Positions 16,056 to 24,207 of a stretch of 47,998 nt of DNA are shown here, in pieces. A model generated the notes under the pieces. That model was not told the DNA's origin. It made no database searches and saw nothing but the letters and a program-made list of their open reading frames with translations. The stretch is taken from the NCBI GenBank assembly GCA_015068125.1, contig SVLD01000013.1:1-47998 (forward strand). The letters run 5' to 3'. The translations under genes were made by a program, and so were the position numbers. The first letter of the stretch is position 1. Each line of letters opens with the position of its first letter. This stretch comes from Oscillospiraceae bacterium (GTDB lineage: Bacteria > Bacillota > Clostridia > Oscillospirales > Oscillospiraceae).

Positions 16056-16087
16056 ACCGCCGGAAAGCATAGTTTTCCGGCGGTTTT
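16056..16087 (+). terminator. Terminator of the XRE gene
   Basis: Stem ACCGCCGGAAA / TTTCCGGCGGT with a 7-nt loop and TTTT, 9 bases after the stop. Confidence 0.88.
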
Positions 16088-16161
16088 GTCGTTGTGTCTG
16101 CTCATAATAATAAATGGAAAGAGTTACCAAAAAGACCGAAAAATCTATACCTTCACAATCA

Positions 16162-17211
16162 TTAGACAATGCGCTTGAGCACAGGGATTTTCCTTACAAT
16201 CCACACGCCGAAAACACAGGCGGCAAAGATAACCGGCGGCAACGCAAAACGATACACATAATCACTGTCCGATACGCCCAGCAGCTTGACCGCAACGATG
16301 ATCGCGAGGGAGTGCGTGAGCCAGACGCCCATGCAGCAACCCGACACGGTTCGTATCAGCTTCATAAGCTTTTTCCGATGGTTTAAAGCCTCGGCGATGG
16401 GCGGCTTGTCAAAGATATGCTTGACAAAAACAAATATGGCCGCTCCGGTCAGACCCGCCGGGAAAAAATGATAAGAAGCCATATACAGCTCTGTTGTTCC
16501 GGCGGCGGCTGATGCAGAAACGATATGCCCCACGGCAAAAATGCCGCTAACCATTGCCGACAGGTATAGGATTACCCGTTTATACCGGCACCATTGCTCT
16601 GTACTGACCAAATAACCAAACAGAACATAAATCATAAATCCACCGCTGATCGGCATGGTCAGGTACGAATTGTACGAAATTCCCGTCAAAGCGCACAAGG
16701 GGTTCAGTACCCAAAGCAGAGCAAAGGTCACATATACGGCATACCACAGATATTTTCTGTGATTTTTCGCCTGCAGAACCAAGGAAATGACCGGGATGGC
16801 GGCGTAGACGGCAAACAGGGGGAAGAAGAACCAATATCTAGCCTGAAATTCTGAATTGAGAAGCATAGAAACGAACTCTTTTGCAGAATGGAATGAGGCC
16901 TCCGGCGAAGAAACTCTTTGATAGATCAAATAGAAAAGATTCCAAAACAGAAACGGTATACCGATTCGCTGAAGCCTCTTTTTGACGTATTCTTTGGTGG
17001 AATACCGATTGCGGTAGTCCATCAGCTTTGCGCCGGTAAGCATAAAGAAAATGGGAATCGCGCTGTATACGACACATCGTTCCACAACACTGATTTTCCA
17101 GCTTAGCGAGTCGGAGTATGTATATATAATTCCGTTTGTATGGAAGAAAACCACCATCAAGCAAGCCAGGATAGTCAAAATGTCATAACAAAGATTATAT
17201 TTCTTTTCCAT
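16162..17211 (-). CDS. Acyltransferase family 3 membrane protein
   Basis: A 349-residue protein with about ten membrane helices of the acyltransferase-3 (PF01757) family, which move acyl groups onto sugars or other envelope molecules. The N-terminal block YDILTILACLMVVFFHTNG includes the conserved His that marks the active site; a second block SAIPIFFMLTGAKLM is the usual IPxFFMLSG segment. Full length for the family. It stands alone on the minus strand between the small accessory genes and the FAD oxidoreductase. Substrate unknown. It is separate from the second AT3 protein in the polysaccharide locus, with little obvious similarity beyond the family motifs. Confidence 0.88.
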   Translation of the reverse strand: MEKKYNLCYDILTILACLMVVFFHTNGIIYTYSDSLSWKISVVERCVVYSAIPIFFMLTGAKLMDYRNRYSTKEYVKKRLQRIGIPFLFWNLFYLIYQRVSSPEASFHSAKEFVSMLLNSEFQARYWFFFPLFAVYAAIPVISLVLQAKNHRKYLWYAVYVTFALLWVLNPLCALTGISYNSYLTMPISGGFMIYVLFGYLVSTEQWCRYKRVILYLSAMVSGIFAVGHIVSASAAAGTTELYMASYHFFPAGLTGAAIFVFVKHIFDKPPIAEALNHRKKLMKLIRTVSGCCMGVWLTHSLAIIVAVKLLGVSDSDYVYRFALPPVIFAACVFGVWIVRKIPVLKRIV

Positions 17212-17268
17212 TGCGATCTCTGCCTTTTCATAAAGTTACATCCAATATACCACAGCGTTCACGGCATT

Positions 17269-17300
17269 TCAATGGTACCCGATAAAAAAGCAACGGTGCA
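17269..17300 (-). pseudogene. Possible relic of a SLOG gene start
   Basis: On the minus strand this stretch reads L-H-R-C-F-F-I-G-Y-H-stop, matching SSCFFIGHRE at the start of the SLOG protein. Sixteen bases (17279-17294) are identical to 15668-15683 inside that gene. Only the beginning is left. The rest of the gap 17212-17494 shows a promoter for the next gene and nothing else I can name. Confidence 0.45.
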
Positions 17301-17399
17301 GCTGGCGGGCAGTTGCTTGTACCGGCTTTGTTGGGGTTCCCGATGCCCAATATAAGCAAAATATCGTTAGCAGGTGTAACAAAATGCCAACGCCACAGG

Positions 17400-17428
17400 T
17401 TGAAGTTGATATTTTTGATTGATATAAT
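17400..17428 (+). promoter_or_regulatory. Promoter of the FAD oxidoreductase gene
   Basis: TTGAAG (17400-17405) and TATAAT (17423-17428) with 17-bp spacing, followed by a 66-base leader and AGGAG at 17481. Confidence 0.82.
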
Positions 17429-17494
17429 AACAAAAAAGCGTCCTTAACAAATGTTTTTCGAGCATTTTCACCCAACGGAAAGGAGTCATGCATC

Positions 17495-19342
17495 ATGGCA
17501 ATGTATCAAAAGGAAGCATCCTTTGATGTAGTCGTAATCGGAGGCGGATTTTCCGGCGTCTGTGCGGCCATTGCTGCCGCAAGAGAAGGTGTCCGTGTCG
17601 CGCTGATCCAGAACCGTCCCGTTTTTGGCGGCACAGGCAGTTCCGAAACCCGTATGCACATTGTTGGCGCAAACTGCCATTCCTCCAAACCCAACCTGCG
17701 GGAGACCGGCATCATAGAAGAGATCCTCTTGGAGAACAAACGCAGAAACCCCTATGCAAACTTCCCTATTTTTGACATGATTGTCTGGGAAAAGGTGACT
17801 ATGGAGCCCAATATCACCTCGTACCTGAACACCAATATCGATGATGTGATCATGGACGGGGGCAAGATCCTTGCTGTGGTCGGTCACCAGAACACCACGG
17901 AAACCAAATTGACTATCCGGGGTAAAATTTTCATCGACGCTACCGGCCACGGCACGGTGGGCGTGATGGCCGGCGCAGCCAGCCGCATTGGCTCGGAGTC
18001 CAAATACGAATTCAATGAGCCCACCGCCCCCGAAGAGGCCAATACTGATACCATGGGCAACACCATTATGTTCGCCGCCACAGACCGGGGTGAGCCGGTG
18101 GAATTCATCAAGCCTGTGTGGGCTAACACCTATACGGAAGAGGACTTAAAGAACCGCCCCCATGTGGATCATGTCTGCTCCCATTCTGATGGCGGCGTCA
18201 TGGCAGAATTCGACAATTCCAAAAACCGCCTGCCGGAATTTTCCAATGTGGATGCCGGCTACTGGTGGATTGAGCTTGGCGGCGATGCCGACGATATTAT
18301 CGCCCAAAGCGAGCAGATCCGTGACGATCTGCTGAAAGTCCTCTACGGCGTATGGGATCACATCAAGAATCAGGGCGACCACGGTGCAGACAACCTGGAT
18401 CTGGAATGGGTGAGCATGGTTCCCGGCTACCGGGAGAGCCGCCGTCTGGAAGGCGACTACCTGCTAAACGAAAATGACATCCGGGCAAACCGGGTTTTTG
18501 ATGACGCTGTGGCCTACGGCGCCTGGCCCATGGATGTCCATGTTCCCGGCGGCGCAAAGTCCCTGGATATCACCCCCTCCAAGGTCTATAATTTCGAGGG
18601 CCATTATTCCATCCCTTACCGCTGTTTCTACAGCCGCAATGTGGAGAACCTGATGATGGCCGGCCGGGATATCAGCGCGTCGAAAATGGCGTTCTCTTCC
18701 CTCCGGGTCATGGGCACCTGTGCCGTGGGTGGACAGGCCGCCGGCACGGCTGCCGCTATTGCCGTCCAGCAGGATTGCACCCCCAGGCAGGTTGGACAGC
18801 GGCATATCCGGCAGCTACAGCAAAAGCTGCTGAAAAACGACTGCTACATCCCCGGTCATTCCAATCTGGACGAACATGACCTGGCTCGATCCGCAAAGAT
18901 CACCGTCAGCAGCCAGCTCCCCGGCGGAGAGGGCGAAAACGTCGTTAACGGCGTGTCCAGAAGTGTGGATGACAGCAGCAACTGCTGGATCTCCGAGGCA
19001 CTGACCGCACCCCAGAGTATCTGCCTGACGCTGCAAAAAGCCGCTCCGGTCAAGGAAGTGCGGATGACCTTCGATACGGATCTGAGCCACGAAATTCAGC
19101 CCTCGCTGATTAAAAATGTCCGCAAACGACAGGTGAAATACCTGCCTTTGGAGCTGGTCAAGGCTTACCGGGTGGAGCTGCTGCGGGACGGCTGCGTGGT
19201 TGCGGCCAAGGAAGTGGAGCACAATCACCAGCGCTTGAATGTTCTGAAGTTTGATGCTGTTGCCTGCGATGCCGTAAAGGTCACCATTCTGGAAACCCAT
19301 GGCTGTGACAATGCACGGATCTTTGAAATCCGCATTTATTGA
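17495..19342 (+). CDS. FAD-dependent oxidoreductase (PF12831 type) with C-terminal discoidin-like domain
   Basis: A 615-residue cytosolic flavoprotein. The N-terminal dinucleotide fold DVVVIGGGFSGVCAAIAAAREG (in part: VVVIGGGFSGVCAA, about residues 12-25) is followed by the FGGTGSSETRMHIVGA block and a C-terminal FAD motif NLMMAGRDISASKMAFSSLRVMGTC near residue 385, as in the PF12831 oxidoreductases found with gut polysaccharide-degradation genes. From about residue 465 a second domain (ITVSSQLPGGEGENVVNG ... NARIFEIRIY) has the beta-sandwich pattern of F5/8 type C (discoidin) domains. No signal peptide. AGGAG precedes the chosen ATG; two other ATGs lie within 10 bases upstream. Own promoter and terminator. 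Substrate unknown, plausibly a sugar or glycoside. Confidence 0.85.
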   Translation: MAMYQKEASFDVVVIGGGFSGVCAAIAAAREGVRVALIQNRPVFGGTGSSETRMHIVGANCHSSKPNLRETGIIEEILLENKRRNPYANFPIFDMIVWEKVTMEPNITSYLNTNIDDVIMDGGKILAVVGHQNTTETKLTIRGKIFIDATGHGTVGVMAGAASRIGSESKYEFNEPTAPEEANTDTMGNTIMFAATDRGEPVEFIKPVWANTYTEEDLKNRPHVDHVCSHSDGGVMAEFDNSKNRLPEFSNVDAGYWWIELGGDADDIIAQSEQIRDDLLKVLYGVWDHIKNQGDHGADNLDLEWVSMVPGYRESRRLEGDYLLNENDIRANRVFDDAVAYGAWPMDVHVPGGAKSLDITPSKVYNFEGHYSIPYRCFYSRNVENLMMAGRDISASKMAFSSLRVMGTCAVGGQAAGTAAAIAVQQDCTPRQVGQRHIRQLQQKLLKNDCYIPGHSNLDEHDLARSAKITVSSQLPGGEGENVVNGVSRSVDDSSNCWISEALTAPQSICLTLQKAAPVKEVRMTFDTDLSHEIQPSLIKNVRKRQVKYLPLELVKAYRVELLRDGCVVAAKEVEHNHQRLNVLKFDAVACDAVKVTILETHGCDNARIFEIRIY

Positions 19343-19347
19343 TTACG

Positions 19348-19382
19348 AAAAAGAAGACATCCGATTGGATGTCTTCTTTTTT
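19348..19382 (+). terminator. Terminator of the FAD oxidoreductase gene
   Basis: Stem AAAAAGAAGACATCC / GGATGTCTTCTTTTT with a short loop and T run, 6 bases after the stop. Confidence 0.92.
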
Positions 19383-19429
19383 GCGGGCGCACATATATGC
19401 AGGGAAGGGTCTTGACCCTCCCTTGTGAA

Positions 19430-19537
19430 GTATGTCATCCTGAGCGACGGACGCAGCCTGGAGTCAAAGGATCCGCTTCCGCTGGATGTGTGAGAACGGA
19501 TTCTTCGTCTCGCCGCGCTCGCTCAGAATAACAGGTG
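19430..19537. repeat. Dispersed inverted repeat (GTCATCCTG family), second copy
   Basis: Like 5318-5443: it starts ATGTCATCCTGAGCG, has AAGGATCCG and ACGGATTCTTCG as inner arms, and ends CGCTCAGAATAACAG. It fills most of the gap between two convergent genes. Confidence 0.7.
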
Positions 19538-19545
19538 GGGACAGT

Positions 19546-19986
19546 TTACGCGCCGCCCAGAATTTCCAGCAGCATGGCGCAGTGCCGCCGTTTCGTCCGA
19601 GCCATGTCGGCGTAAACACAGCCGCAGGTTTCGTCCTCTGCCCGGGCGGCGTACTGGGCGCCGACTTTCAAACAATGTCCGTAGCATTTCCGCAGCACCA
19701 TTCCCGGCTCACCGGAAAGGGGCTTTTCCCTGGAGTATGTGCCGGGCTTCTCCCCGGAAAGCTGCCGGATACCCTGCAGGCACGCAATATGCCGCCGGGT
19801 GTCGGCAATCATCTGCTGCACCGGATATCCCTTTTCCGGCAGCCGCTTGGAAAGCCACAGAAGCATGGCTTCCGCCTCTTTTTCCCAGGCTACCAGGGTC
19901 TGCAGACCGATCCCGGACTCCTCATTTTTTTCGCCCCGGACGCGCTGCCAAACCCGGGCTGCGGCCTGGGGATCATATTTTTCCAC
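19546..19986 (-). CDS. Small ferritin-like-fold protein, function unknown
   Basis: A 146-residue mainly helical protein. The second half (KCYGHCLKVGAQYAARAEDETCGCVYADMARTKRRHCAMLLEILGG, by blocks) has the long-helix spacing of ferritin-like domains, ending with a His-containing last helix; an early block LVAWEKEAEAMLLWLSKRLPEKG carries possible acidic ligands. Four cysteines sit close together (CYGHC, CGC, HC). The GTG at 19986 is preferred because AGGAGGG lies 6 bases upstream; an ATG at 20010 lies before that ribosome site. It diverges from lexA. I do not recognise a named family, and the ferritin-like call is by helix pattern only. Confidence 0.65.
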   Translation of the reverse strand: MEKYDPQAAARVWQRVRGEKNEESGIGLQTLVAWEKEAEAMLLWLSKRLPEKGYPVQQMIADTRRHIACLQGIRQLSGEKPGTYSREKPLSGEPGMVLRKCYGHCLKVGAQYAARAEDETCGCVYADMARTKRRHCAMLLEILGGA

Positions 19987-20057
19987 AAAAATCCCTCCTT
20001 TTTCCGCCACATCCTATGCGCTGCCGCAAAAATTTGTGCCATTTTCAAATTTTCCCC

Positions 20058-20086
20058 TTTTCTTTTTCGTTCATATGTGCTATAAT
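20058..20086 (+). promoter_or_regulatory. Probable lexA promoter
   Basis: TATAAT (20081-20086) lies 31 bases before the lexA start, with only a weak -35 (TTTTCT) at 17 bp. I looked for a GAAC-N4-GTTC type SOS box and did not find a convincing one. Confidence 0.5.
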
Positions 20087-20117
20087 ACAGAAAAACAGCT
20101 ACAAAGGAGGCATTTCC

Positions 20118-20696
20118 ATGGCCAGAACCAGCGATAAGGCAGATCGGATCCTGGAATATGTGAATCAGTTCGTGCAGGAAAACGGCTACGCCCCCTCCGT
20201 TCGGGAAATCGGTGCCGCTGTGGGTCTGCGCTCCACCGCCTCCGTCAGCTACCATATCCAGGCCCTGCAGGAAAAGGGCTTGCTCCTTTCCCCCGGGGGT
20301 AAGGGCCGCAAGCGCTCCATTGTTACCAATGTCCGCCCGGGTCAGATCCCGGTGATCGGCGTGGTCACCGCCGGTATTCCCATCCTTGCGGTGGAAAATC
20401 AGGAGGGGACTATGGCCTGGGACGGTGATCCCGGCTGCTTTGCCCTTCGGGTTCGGGGCGACAGCATGATAAATGCCGGCATTTTGAGCGGCGATAAGGT
20501 GGTGGTTCGCCCCCAGCAGACTGCCATGGACGGCCAGATCGTGGTTGCCCGGATCGGAGATGAAGCCACAGTAAAGCGCCTTTCCCGGCGAAACGGCCAG
20601 GTTTGGCTTTTGCCGGAAAATGACGATTATGAGCCCATCGACGGCAGCGAGGCGGAGATCATCGGCCTGGTCAAGGCGGTTGTAAGAGAATATTGA
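20118..20696 (+). CDS. lexA: SOS repressor LexA
   Basis: A 192-residue repressor of DNA-damage genes. The N-terminal winged helix contains GYAPSVREIGAAVGLRSTASV (by blocks: APSVREIG, LRSTASVSYHI). The self-cleavage site A85-G86 lies in VTAGIP, and the catalytic dyad is S116 (GDSMI) and K153 (ATVKRL), so the protein should be RecA-cleavable. The ATG at 20118 has AAAGGAGG upstream; the longer open frame from 19737 runs through the divergent gene and is not real. A terminator follows the stop. Confidence 0.97.
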   Translation: MARTSDKADRILEYVNQFVQENGYAPSVREIGAAVGLRSTASVSYHIQALQEKGLLLSPGGKGRKRSIVTNVRPGQIPVIGVVTAGIPILAVENQEGTMAWDGDPGCFALRVRGDSMINAGILSGDKVVVRPQQTAMDGQIVVARIGDEATVKRLSRRNGQVWLLPENDDYEPIDGSEAEIIGLVKAVVREY

Positions 20697-20702
20697 GTTA
20701 GC

Positions 20703-20734
20703 AAAAGTAGGGTGCATAACGCACCCTACTTTTT
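20703..20734 (+). terminator. Terminator of lexA
   Basis: Stem AGTAGGGTGC / GCACCCTACT with loop ATAAC and a T run, starting 7 bases after the stop. Confidence 0.93.
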
Positions 20735-20757
20735 GTATTTGTAAAAATTCGTGATTC

Positions 20758-20905
20758 AGCCTTGCCTCCCTCTTTGAGGGAGGTGGATCGCCGCAAGGCG
20801 AGACGGAGGGAGTGTGTTGGCGAAAGAACACTCCCCCAGTCACCACCTTGCGGTGGCGACAGCCCCCTCATAGAGGGGGCCGAGGGGGCGGCATCGCCGC
20901 CCCCA
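20758..20905. repeat. Dispersed hairpin repeat, copy 3
   Basis: Hairpin CCTCCCTCTTTGAGGGAGG, GTGGATCGCCGCAAGGCGA, inner arms GGGAGTGTG near 20808 and ACACTCCC near 20829, then CCAGTCACCACC, GCGGTGGCG and the closing CCCCCTCATAGAGGGGG. Same order as the copies at 8700 and 13185. It separates the convergent lexA and GH2 genes. Confidence 0.78.
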
Positions 20906-20910
20906 ATCTT

Positions 20911-22578
20911 TTATTTCAGCAATTCGGCGATGGCAGACATACGCTTTGCGTCCAGCTTGCAGACCTTCCGGTCGTAGCTGAGCAGGCCGTTGGTTTCGTC
21001 CTCCACATCGCTAACCTGGGTGTAAATGGCGGCACACAGCCCCTGCCCCCGGGCTGGGAGGATCTCATCCTTATATAGCCGCTCCACTGCCTGGGCAAAT
21101 TCCTCCGCATTTTCAAACTTTCCGTAGCCATAGGTCTGCTCGGTGTTGAACACGTGACCCTCAGGCTTGTAGGAATAACCGCCGAATTCCGACAGCACCA
21201 GTGGCTTGTCCGTGGCGGTGAGTTTCACCTTTTTGAAATACACGTGGCGGCTGTCCACATCGGTCTTTTTCCGGCGGAACCAGCCGGAGGTGGAGTCGAT
21301 GAACCGGGTGTTGTCTAATTTTCGCATCTGGCGGTAGACGTTGTCGCTGTCAAACTGTCCCCAGCCCTCGTTGAAGATCGTCCAGTAGCAGATGCAGGGG
21401 TGGTTTTTCAGCTGTTTGACGGTGGCGGCCATGGCATTCAGGAAGCGCTTCCGGGTCTGAGGGTCCCGATGCAGCCCCCTATCCGGGAGCTTCTGCAGGC
21501 CGATGGTGGGCAGAACCGTATCCCGGAAGAAGCTATATTTTCCATTATTTACCATATCCTGGAAAACCACCATACCCAGCCGGTCGCACTGGTAGTAAAA
21601 TTCCTCCGGTTCGACTTTGATGTGCTTGCGCAGGGTGTTGAAGCCCAGTTTTTTCATGGCCAGAATGTCCTCGGCGTAGCAATCCGGATGGGCGGGGGTG
21701 AACAGGCCGTCGGGCCAGTAGCCCTGATCCAGCAGTCCGTGGAAAAAGTAGGGTTTTCCGTTGAGGCAGAGCTGGGGGATGCCATGAATCTCGCGGACAT
21801 CCAGGGTGCGCAGGGCAAAATAGCTTTCTACCCGATCTGTTTCGGTTTCTACGGCAAATTCGTAAAGATACGGATCTTCCGGACTCCAGAAGTGGGGATT
21901 TTCCAGGGTGATGGTACTGCCCAGAGGGAACGCACCCAGCCCCGGAACAGTGACTGTGCCCGGCAGGAAAGGTTCGGTGGAAATGGTGACGGCGGCGTCC
22001 TTCGTATCAATGTGGAGCCGGCGGATATAGCGGTCGGGAACGCTTTCCAGCCACACCGTCTGCCAAATGCCCGACACCGGGGTGTACCACATACCGCCCC
22101 GCTTCATCACCTGCTTGCCGTAGGGCAACGACTTGTCCCGGAGGTCATCGGTGCAGGTGATTTCCAGGCAGTTTTCTTCCTGCAAAGCGAAAGTGATGTC
22201 GAAGCAGAAGGCTTCATAGCCGCCCTCGTGACGGCCGATGAGCTGACCGTTGAGGGTAATCTCCGCGATTTGGTCGGCACCGCCGATGTGCAGTAGCACC
22301 CGATCCTTGCGGAAGCCCTCCGGCAGGGTGAAATTCCGGCGGTAGATCAAGGGAACTCCCTCGGGGAAATGCTGGTTGATACCGGAAAGCTGGCTTTCCG
22401 GGCAGAAAGGCACTCGGATCTTCCGGGAAACTTCGGCATTTCCGGCGGAAAATTCCCACCAGCCGTTTAAGTTTAAGTAGCTGTCACGCTTCATCTGGGG
22501 TCTGGGATAGACCTGCCAGGGAGTTTCGTTGGAGGCAAGCAGGGCTTCGCCCTGTTTGGTCAATAAAGCAATGGGCAT
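20911..22578 (-). CDS. Glycoside hydrolase family 2 enzyme
   Basis: A 555-residue cytosolic exo-glycosidase of the beta-galactosidase/beta-glucuronidase/beta-mannosidase group. The jelly-roll sugar-binding domain has YLNLNGWWEFS, VPFCPESQLSGI and GGADQIAEITLNGQLIGRHEGGYEAF; a short immunoglobulin-like domain follows; the TIM barrel contains the acid/base E404 (IFNEGWGQFD) and the nucleophile E464 (LSEFGGY). No signal peptide. The ATG at 22578 is chosen because the ATG at 22596 starts within its ribosome site AAAGGA. It follows the MFS transporter on the same strand, so the pair may import and cleave one glycoside. The exact sugar cannot be told; it is shorter than LacZ and lacks its C-terminal domain. 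Confidence 0.9.
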   Translation of the reverse strand: MPIALLTKQGEALLASNETPWQVYPRPQMKRDSYLNLNGWWEFSAGNAEVSRKIRVPFCPESQLSGINQHFPEGVPLIYRRNFTLPEGFRKDRVLLHIGGADQIAEITLNGQLIGRHEGGYEAFCFDITFALQEENCLEITCTDDLRDKSLPYGKQVMKRGGMWYTPVSGIWQTVWLESVPDRYIRRLHIDTKDAAVTISTEPFLPGTVTVPGLGAFPLGSTITLENPHFWSPEDPYLYEFAVETETDRVESYFALRTLDVREIHGIPQLCLNGKPYFFHGLLDQGYWPDGLFTPAHPDCYAEDILAMKKLGFNTLRKHIKVEPEEFYYQCDRLGMVVFQDMVNNGKYSFFRDTVLPTIGLQKLPDRGLHRDPQTRKRFLNAMAATVKQLKNHPCICYWTIFNEGWGQFDSDNVYRQMRKLDNTRFIDSTSGWFRRKKTDVDSRHVYFKKVKLTATDKPLVLSEFGGYSYKPEGHVFNTEQTYGYGKFENAEEFAQAVERLYKDEILPARGQGLCAAIYTQVSDVEDETNGLLSYDRKVCKLDAKRMSAIAELLK

Positions 22579-22627
22579 AAGGTTGGTTCCTTTCAAAATG
22601 AGATGAACACGATTTAGGGGTGATTAA

Positions 22628-22680
22628 GGCTTCTCCTTGAGGAGAAGGTTGTGCGGACGAGCGATGCTCGCCCCTACGAT
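22628..22680. repeat. Short dispersed hairpin repeat
   Basis: GGCTTCTCCTTGAGGAGAAGG followed (in part) by GCGGACGAGCGATGCTCGCC, sitting in the 139-bp gap between the MFS and GH2 genes. It matches elements at 1113 and 25925. Confidence 0.7.
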
Positions 22681-22717
22681 TTTACAGCCAGGTTTGTTGC
22701 CCCTATGAAAAGAAGGG

Positions 22718-24022
22718 TTACTTCTTTTTCAGCAGTTTCAGCAGGGGAATCAAAATCAGCCAGGCGGCGATGGCGGCGATGAAGGCCGCCAGGAAGATAT
22801 TTTCATTGGGGATAAAGGAGGTAGTGCCGTCGGTATTGGTGACGGTATCGGCATTTTTCAGCACTGCCGCGCCGATGGCCGGGCCCACCACGCCGGGGAT
22901 CAGCACCTGTCCCACGATCCGCAGACCCTGGAACATACCGGCCTTATTTTTCGGCGTGCAGTCCCGGATCAGCGCGCCGATGATAGCGCCGGTGCCGATA
23001 AAGCCGCAGAGCAAAAGCAGACTGCCTGCAAACACCAGTGCGGTATTGCGAACGAAGAACAGCACCACATAGCCCGCCATCAGCAGTCCCAGCACAGGGA
23101 AAATGGCGGTTTTGAATCCGTGCTTGTCGTAAACCCGGCCGTAAACGGCGGTAAATGCCGCGGAAAGGATGATAGCCGGGGCGAAGATCAGCACATAGTC
23201 CGTAAGCCCCAGGGTTTCCGTGTAGTACAGGATCAGGTAGGGCATGAAAATCTGGATGGAGATATTAAACAGCGCCAGCAGGATCAGTGTCACATACAGC
23301 CGCTTGTTGGCTTTCATAACGCTGGGGCGGAAGCCGTAGAAAATGTTGGCGAAATAATTCTGATTTTCCGGGATCTTTACGGTGTTTTCTTTAATAAGGA
23401 AGAAACCGGCGATACCCAGAACGGTCACAACGCCGCCGATGATGCTGAAAATCAGGGTCCAGTCGGCTTCCTTGCTTTGATCCATGCCCATAAAACCGCC
23501 GAAAACCACCAAAATCGCCATCAGGGGCATCATGGCGTTAATGCCCTCCGCCGCGCCGCGGTTGGTTTCGTCGGTGGAATCTGTCAGCCATGCGTTGAAG
23601 GCGGCGTCATTGGCGGAGCTTCCGAAGAAGGTCATGACGCAGTCCAGAACGATCGTTAATGTGATGCACAGGGACATGGCGGCGCTGCCCACGGCCACAG
23701 TGGGGAAAAACAGGTTGTTTACCAGCTCTGCCCGGATCAGACCGAAGGCAAAAATCGACAGTCCCCAGAGGATATAACCGGCGCAGATGAACACCTTTCG
23801 CCGACCTAATTTATCCGACAGCGCACCAATGAGCAAAGTGGTCACCGTGGCGGTGACGGCAGAAGCGGCCACCATCAGGGAAATCTGCTCAGCGGTTGCG
23901 TGGAACATTTTATAGATGAATACATTTAAGTACATATTCTCCACGACCCAGGCCACCTGCCCCACCAGGGAGAAGATCACCAGAGCCAGGTAGAATTTTC
24001 CAAGACTGCTGTTTTTCTTCAT
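22718..24022 (-). CDS. MFS transporter, probably glycoside importer
   Basis: A 434-residue integral membrane transporter with about 12 helices. The segment between helices 2 and 3 reads IGALSDKLGRRK, the classic MFS signature, and a charged central loop (FLIKENTVKIPENQN) divides two six-helix halves. It ends in KLLKKK. The ATG at 24022 is preferred over a GTG at 24031 because AAGGAG lies 10 bases before it. It is followed on the same strand by the GH2 enzyme, which suggests uptake of a glycoside or oligosaccharide; this is inferred from position. A divergent promoter region lies upstream. Confidence 0.88.
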   Translation of the reverse strand: MKKNSSLGKFYLALVIFSLVGQVAWVVENMYLNVFIYKMFHATAEQISLMVAASAVTATVTTLLIGALSDKLGRRKVFICAGYILWGLSIFAFGLIRAELVNNLFFPTVAVGSAAMSLCITLTIVLDCVMTFFGSSANDAAFNAWLTDSTDETNRGAAEGINAMMPLMAILVVFGGFMGMDQSKEADWTLIFSIIGGVVTVLGIAGFFLIKENTVKIPENQNYFANIFYGFRPSVMKANKRLYVTLILLALFNISIQIFMPYLILYYTETLGLTDYVLIFAPAIILSAAFTAVYGRVYDKHGFKTAIFPVLGLLMAGYVVLFFVRNTALVFAGSLLLLCGFIGTGAIIGALIRDCTPKNKAGMFQGLRIVGQVLIPGVVGPAIGAAVLKNADTVTNTDGTTSFIPNENIFLAAFIAAIAAWLILIPLLKLLKKK

Positions 24023-24051
24023 GAGATGCACGCTCCTTAAGCTTTTTGATG

Positions 24052-24080
24052 ATTATATCACGAAAAAAGATAAGGCACAA
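24052..24080 (-). promoter_or_regulatory. Promoter of the MFS-GH2 genes
   Basis: Minus strand -35 TTGTGC (24075-24080) and extended -10 TGATATAAT (TATAAT at 24052-24057) with 17-bp spacing. It is back-to-back with the mgtC promoter. Confidence 0.72.
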
Positions 24081-24113
24081 GGTAGGAAATTTGTAAATTA
24101 TCCCACCTTTTCA

Positions 24114-24142
24114 TTGACTTTTTCCCTTTGAGAATGTATAAT
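24114..24142 (+). promoter_or_regulatory. Promoter of mgtC-pfkB
   Basis: TTGACT (24114-24119) and TATAAT (24137-24142) with 17-bp spacing; start codon 65 bases on. Confidence 0.88.
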
Positions 24143-24207
24143 CTGCCCATATTCAAGGAATATACGGAAAAACGAAACGTATAGTGAAAATAAATGGAGG
24201 GATCGGA

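Noticed and set aside
20040..20117. A LexA (SOS) box upstream of lexA.
   Set aside because: A GTTCATATGTGC stretch resembles half of a box, but no GAAC partner with the correct spacing is present.
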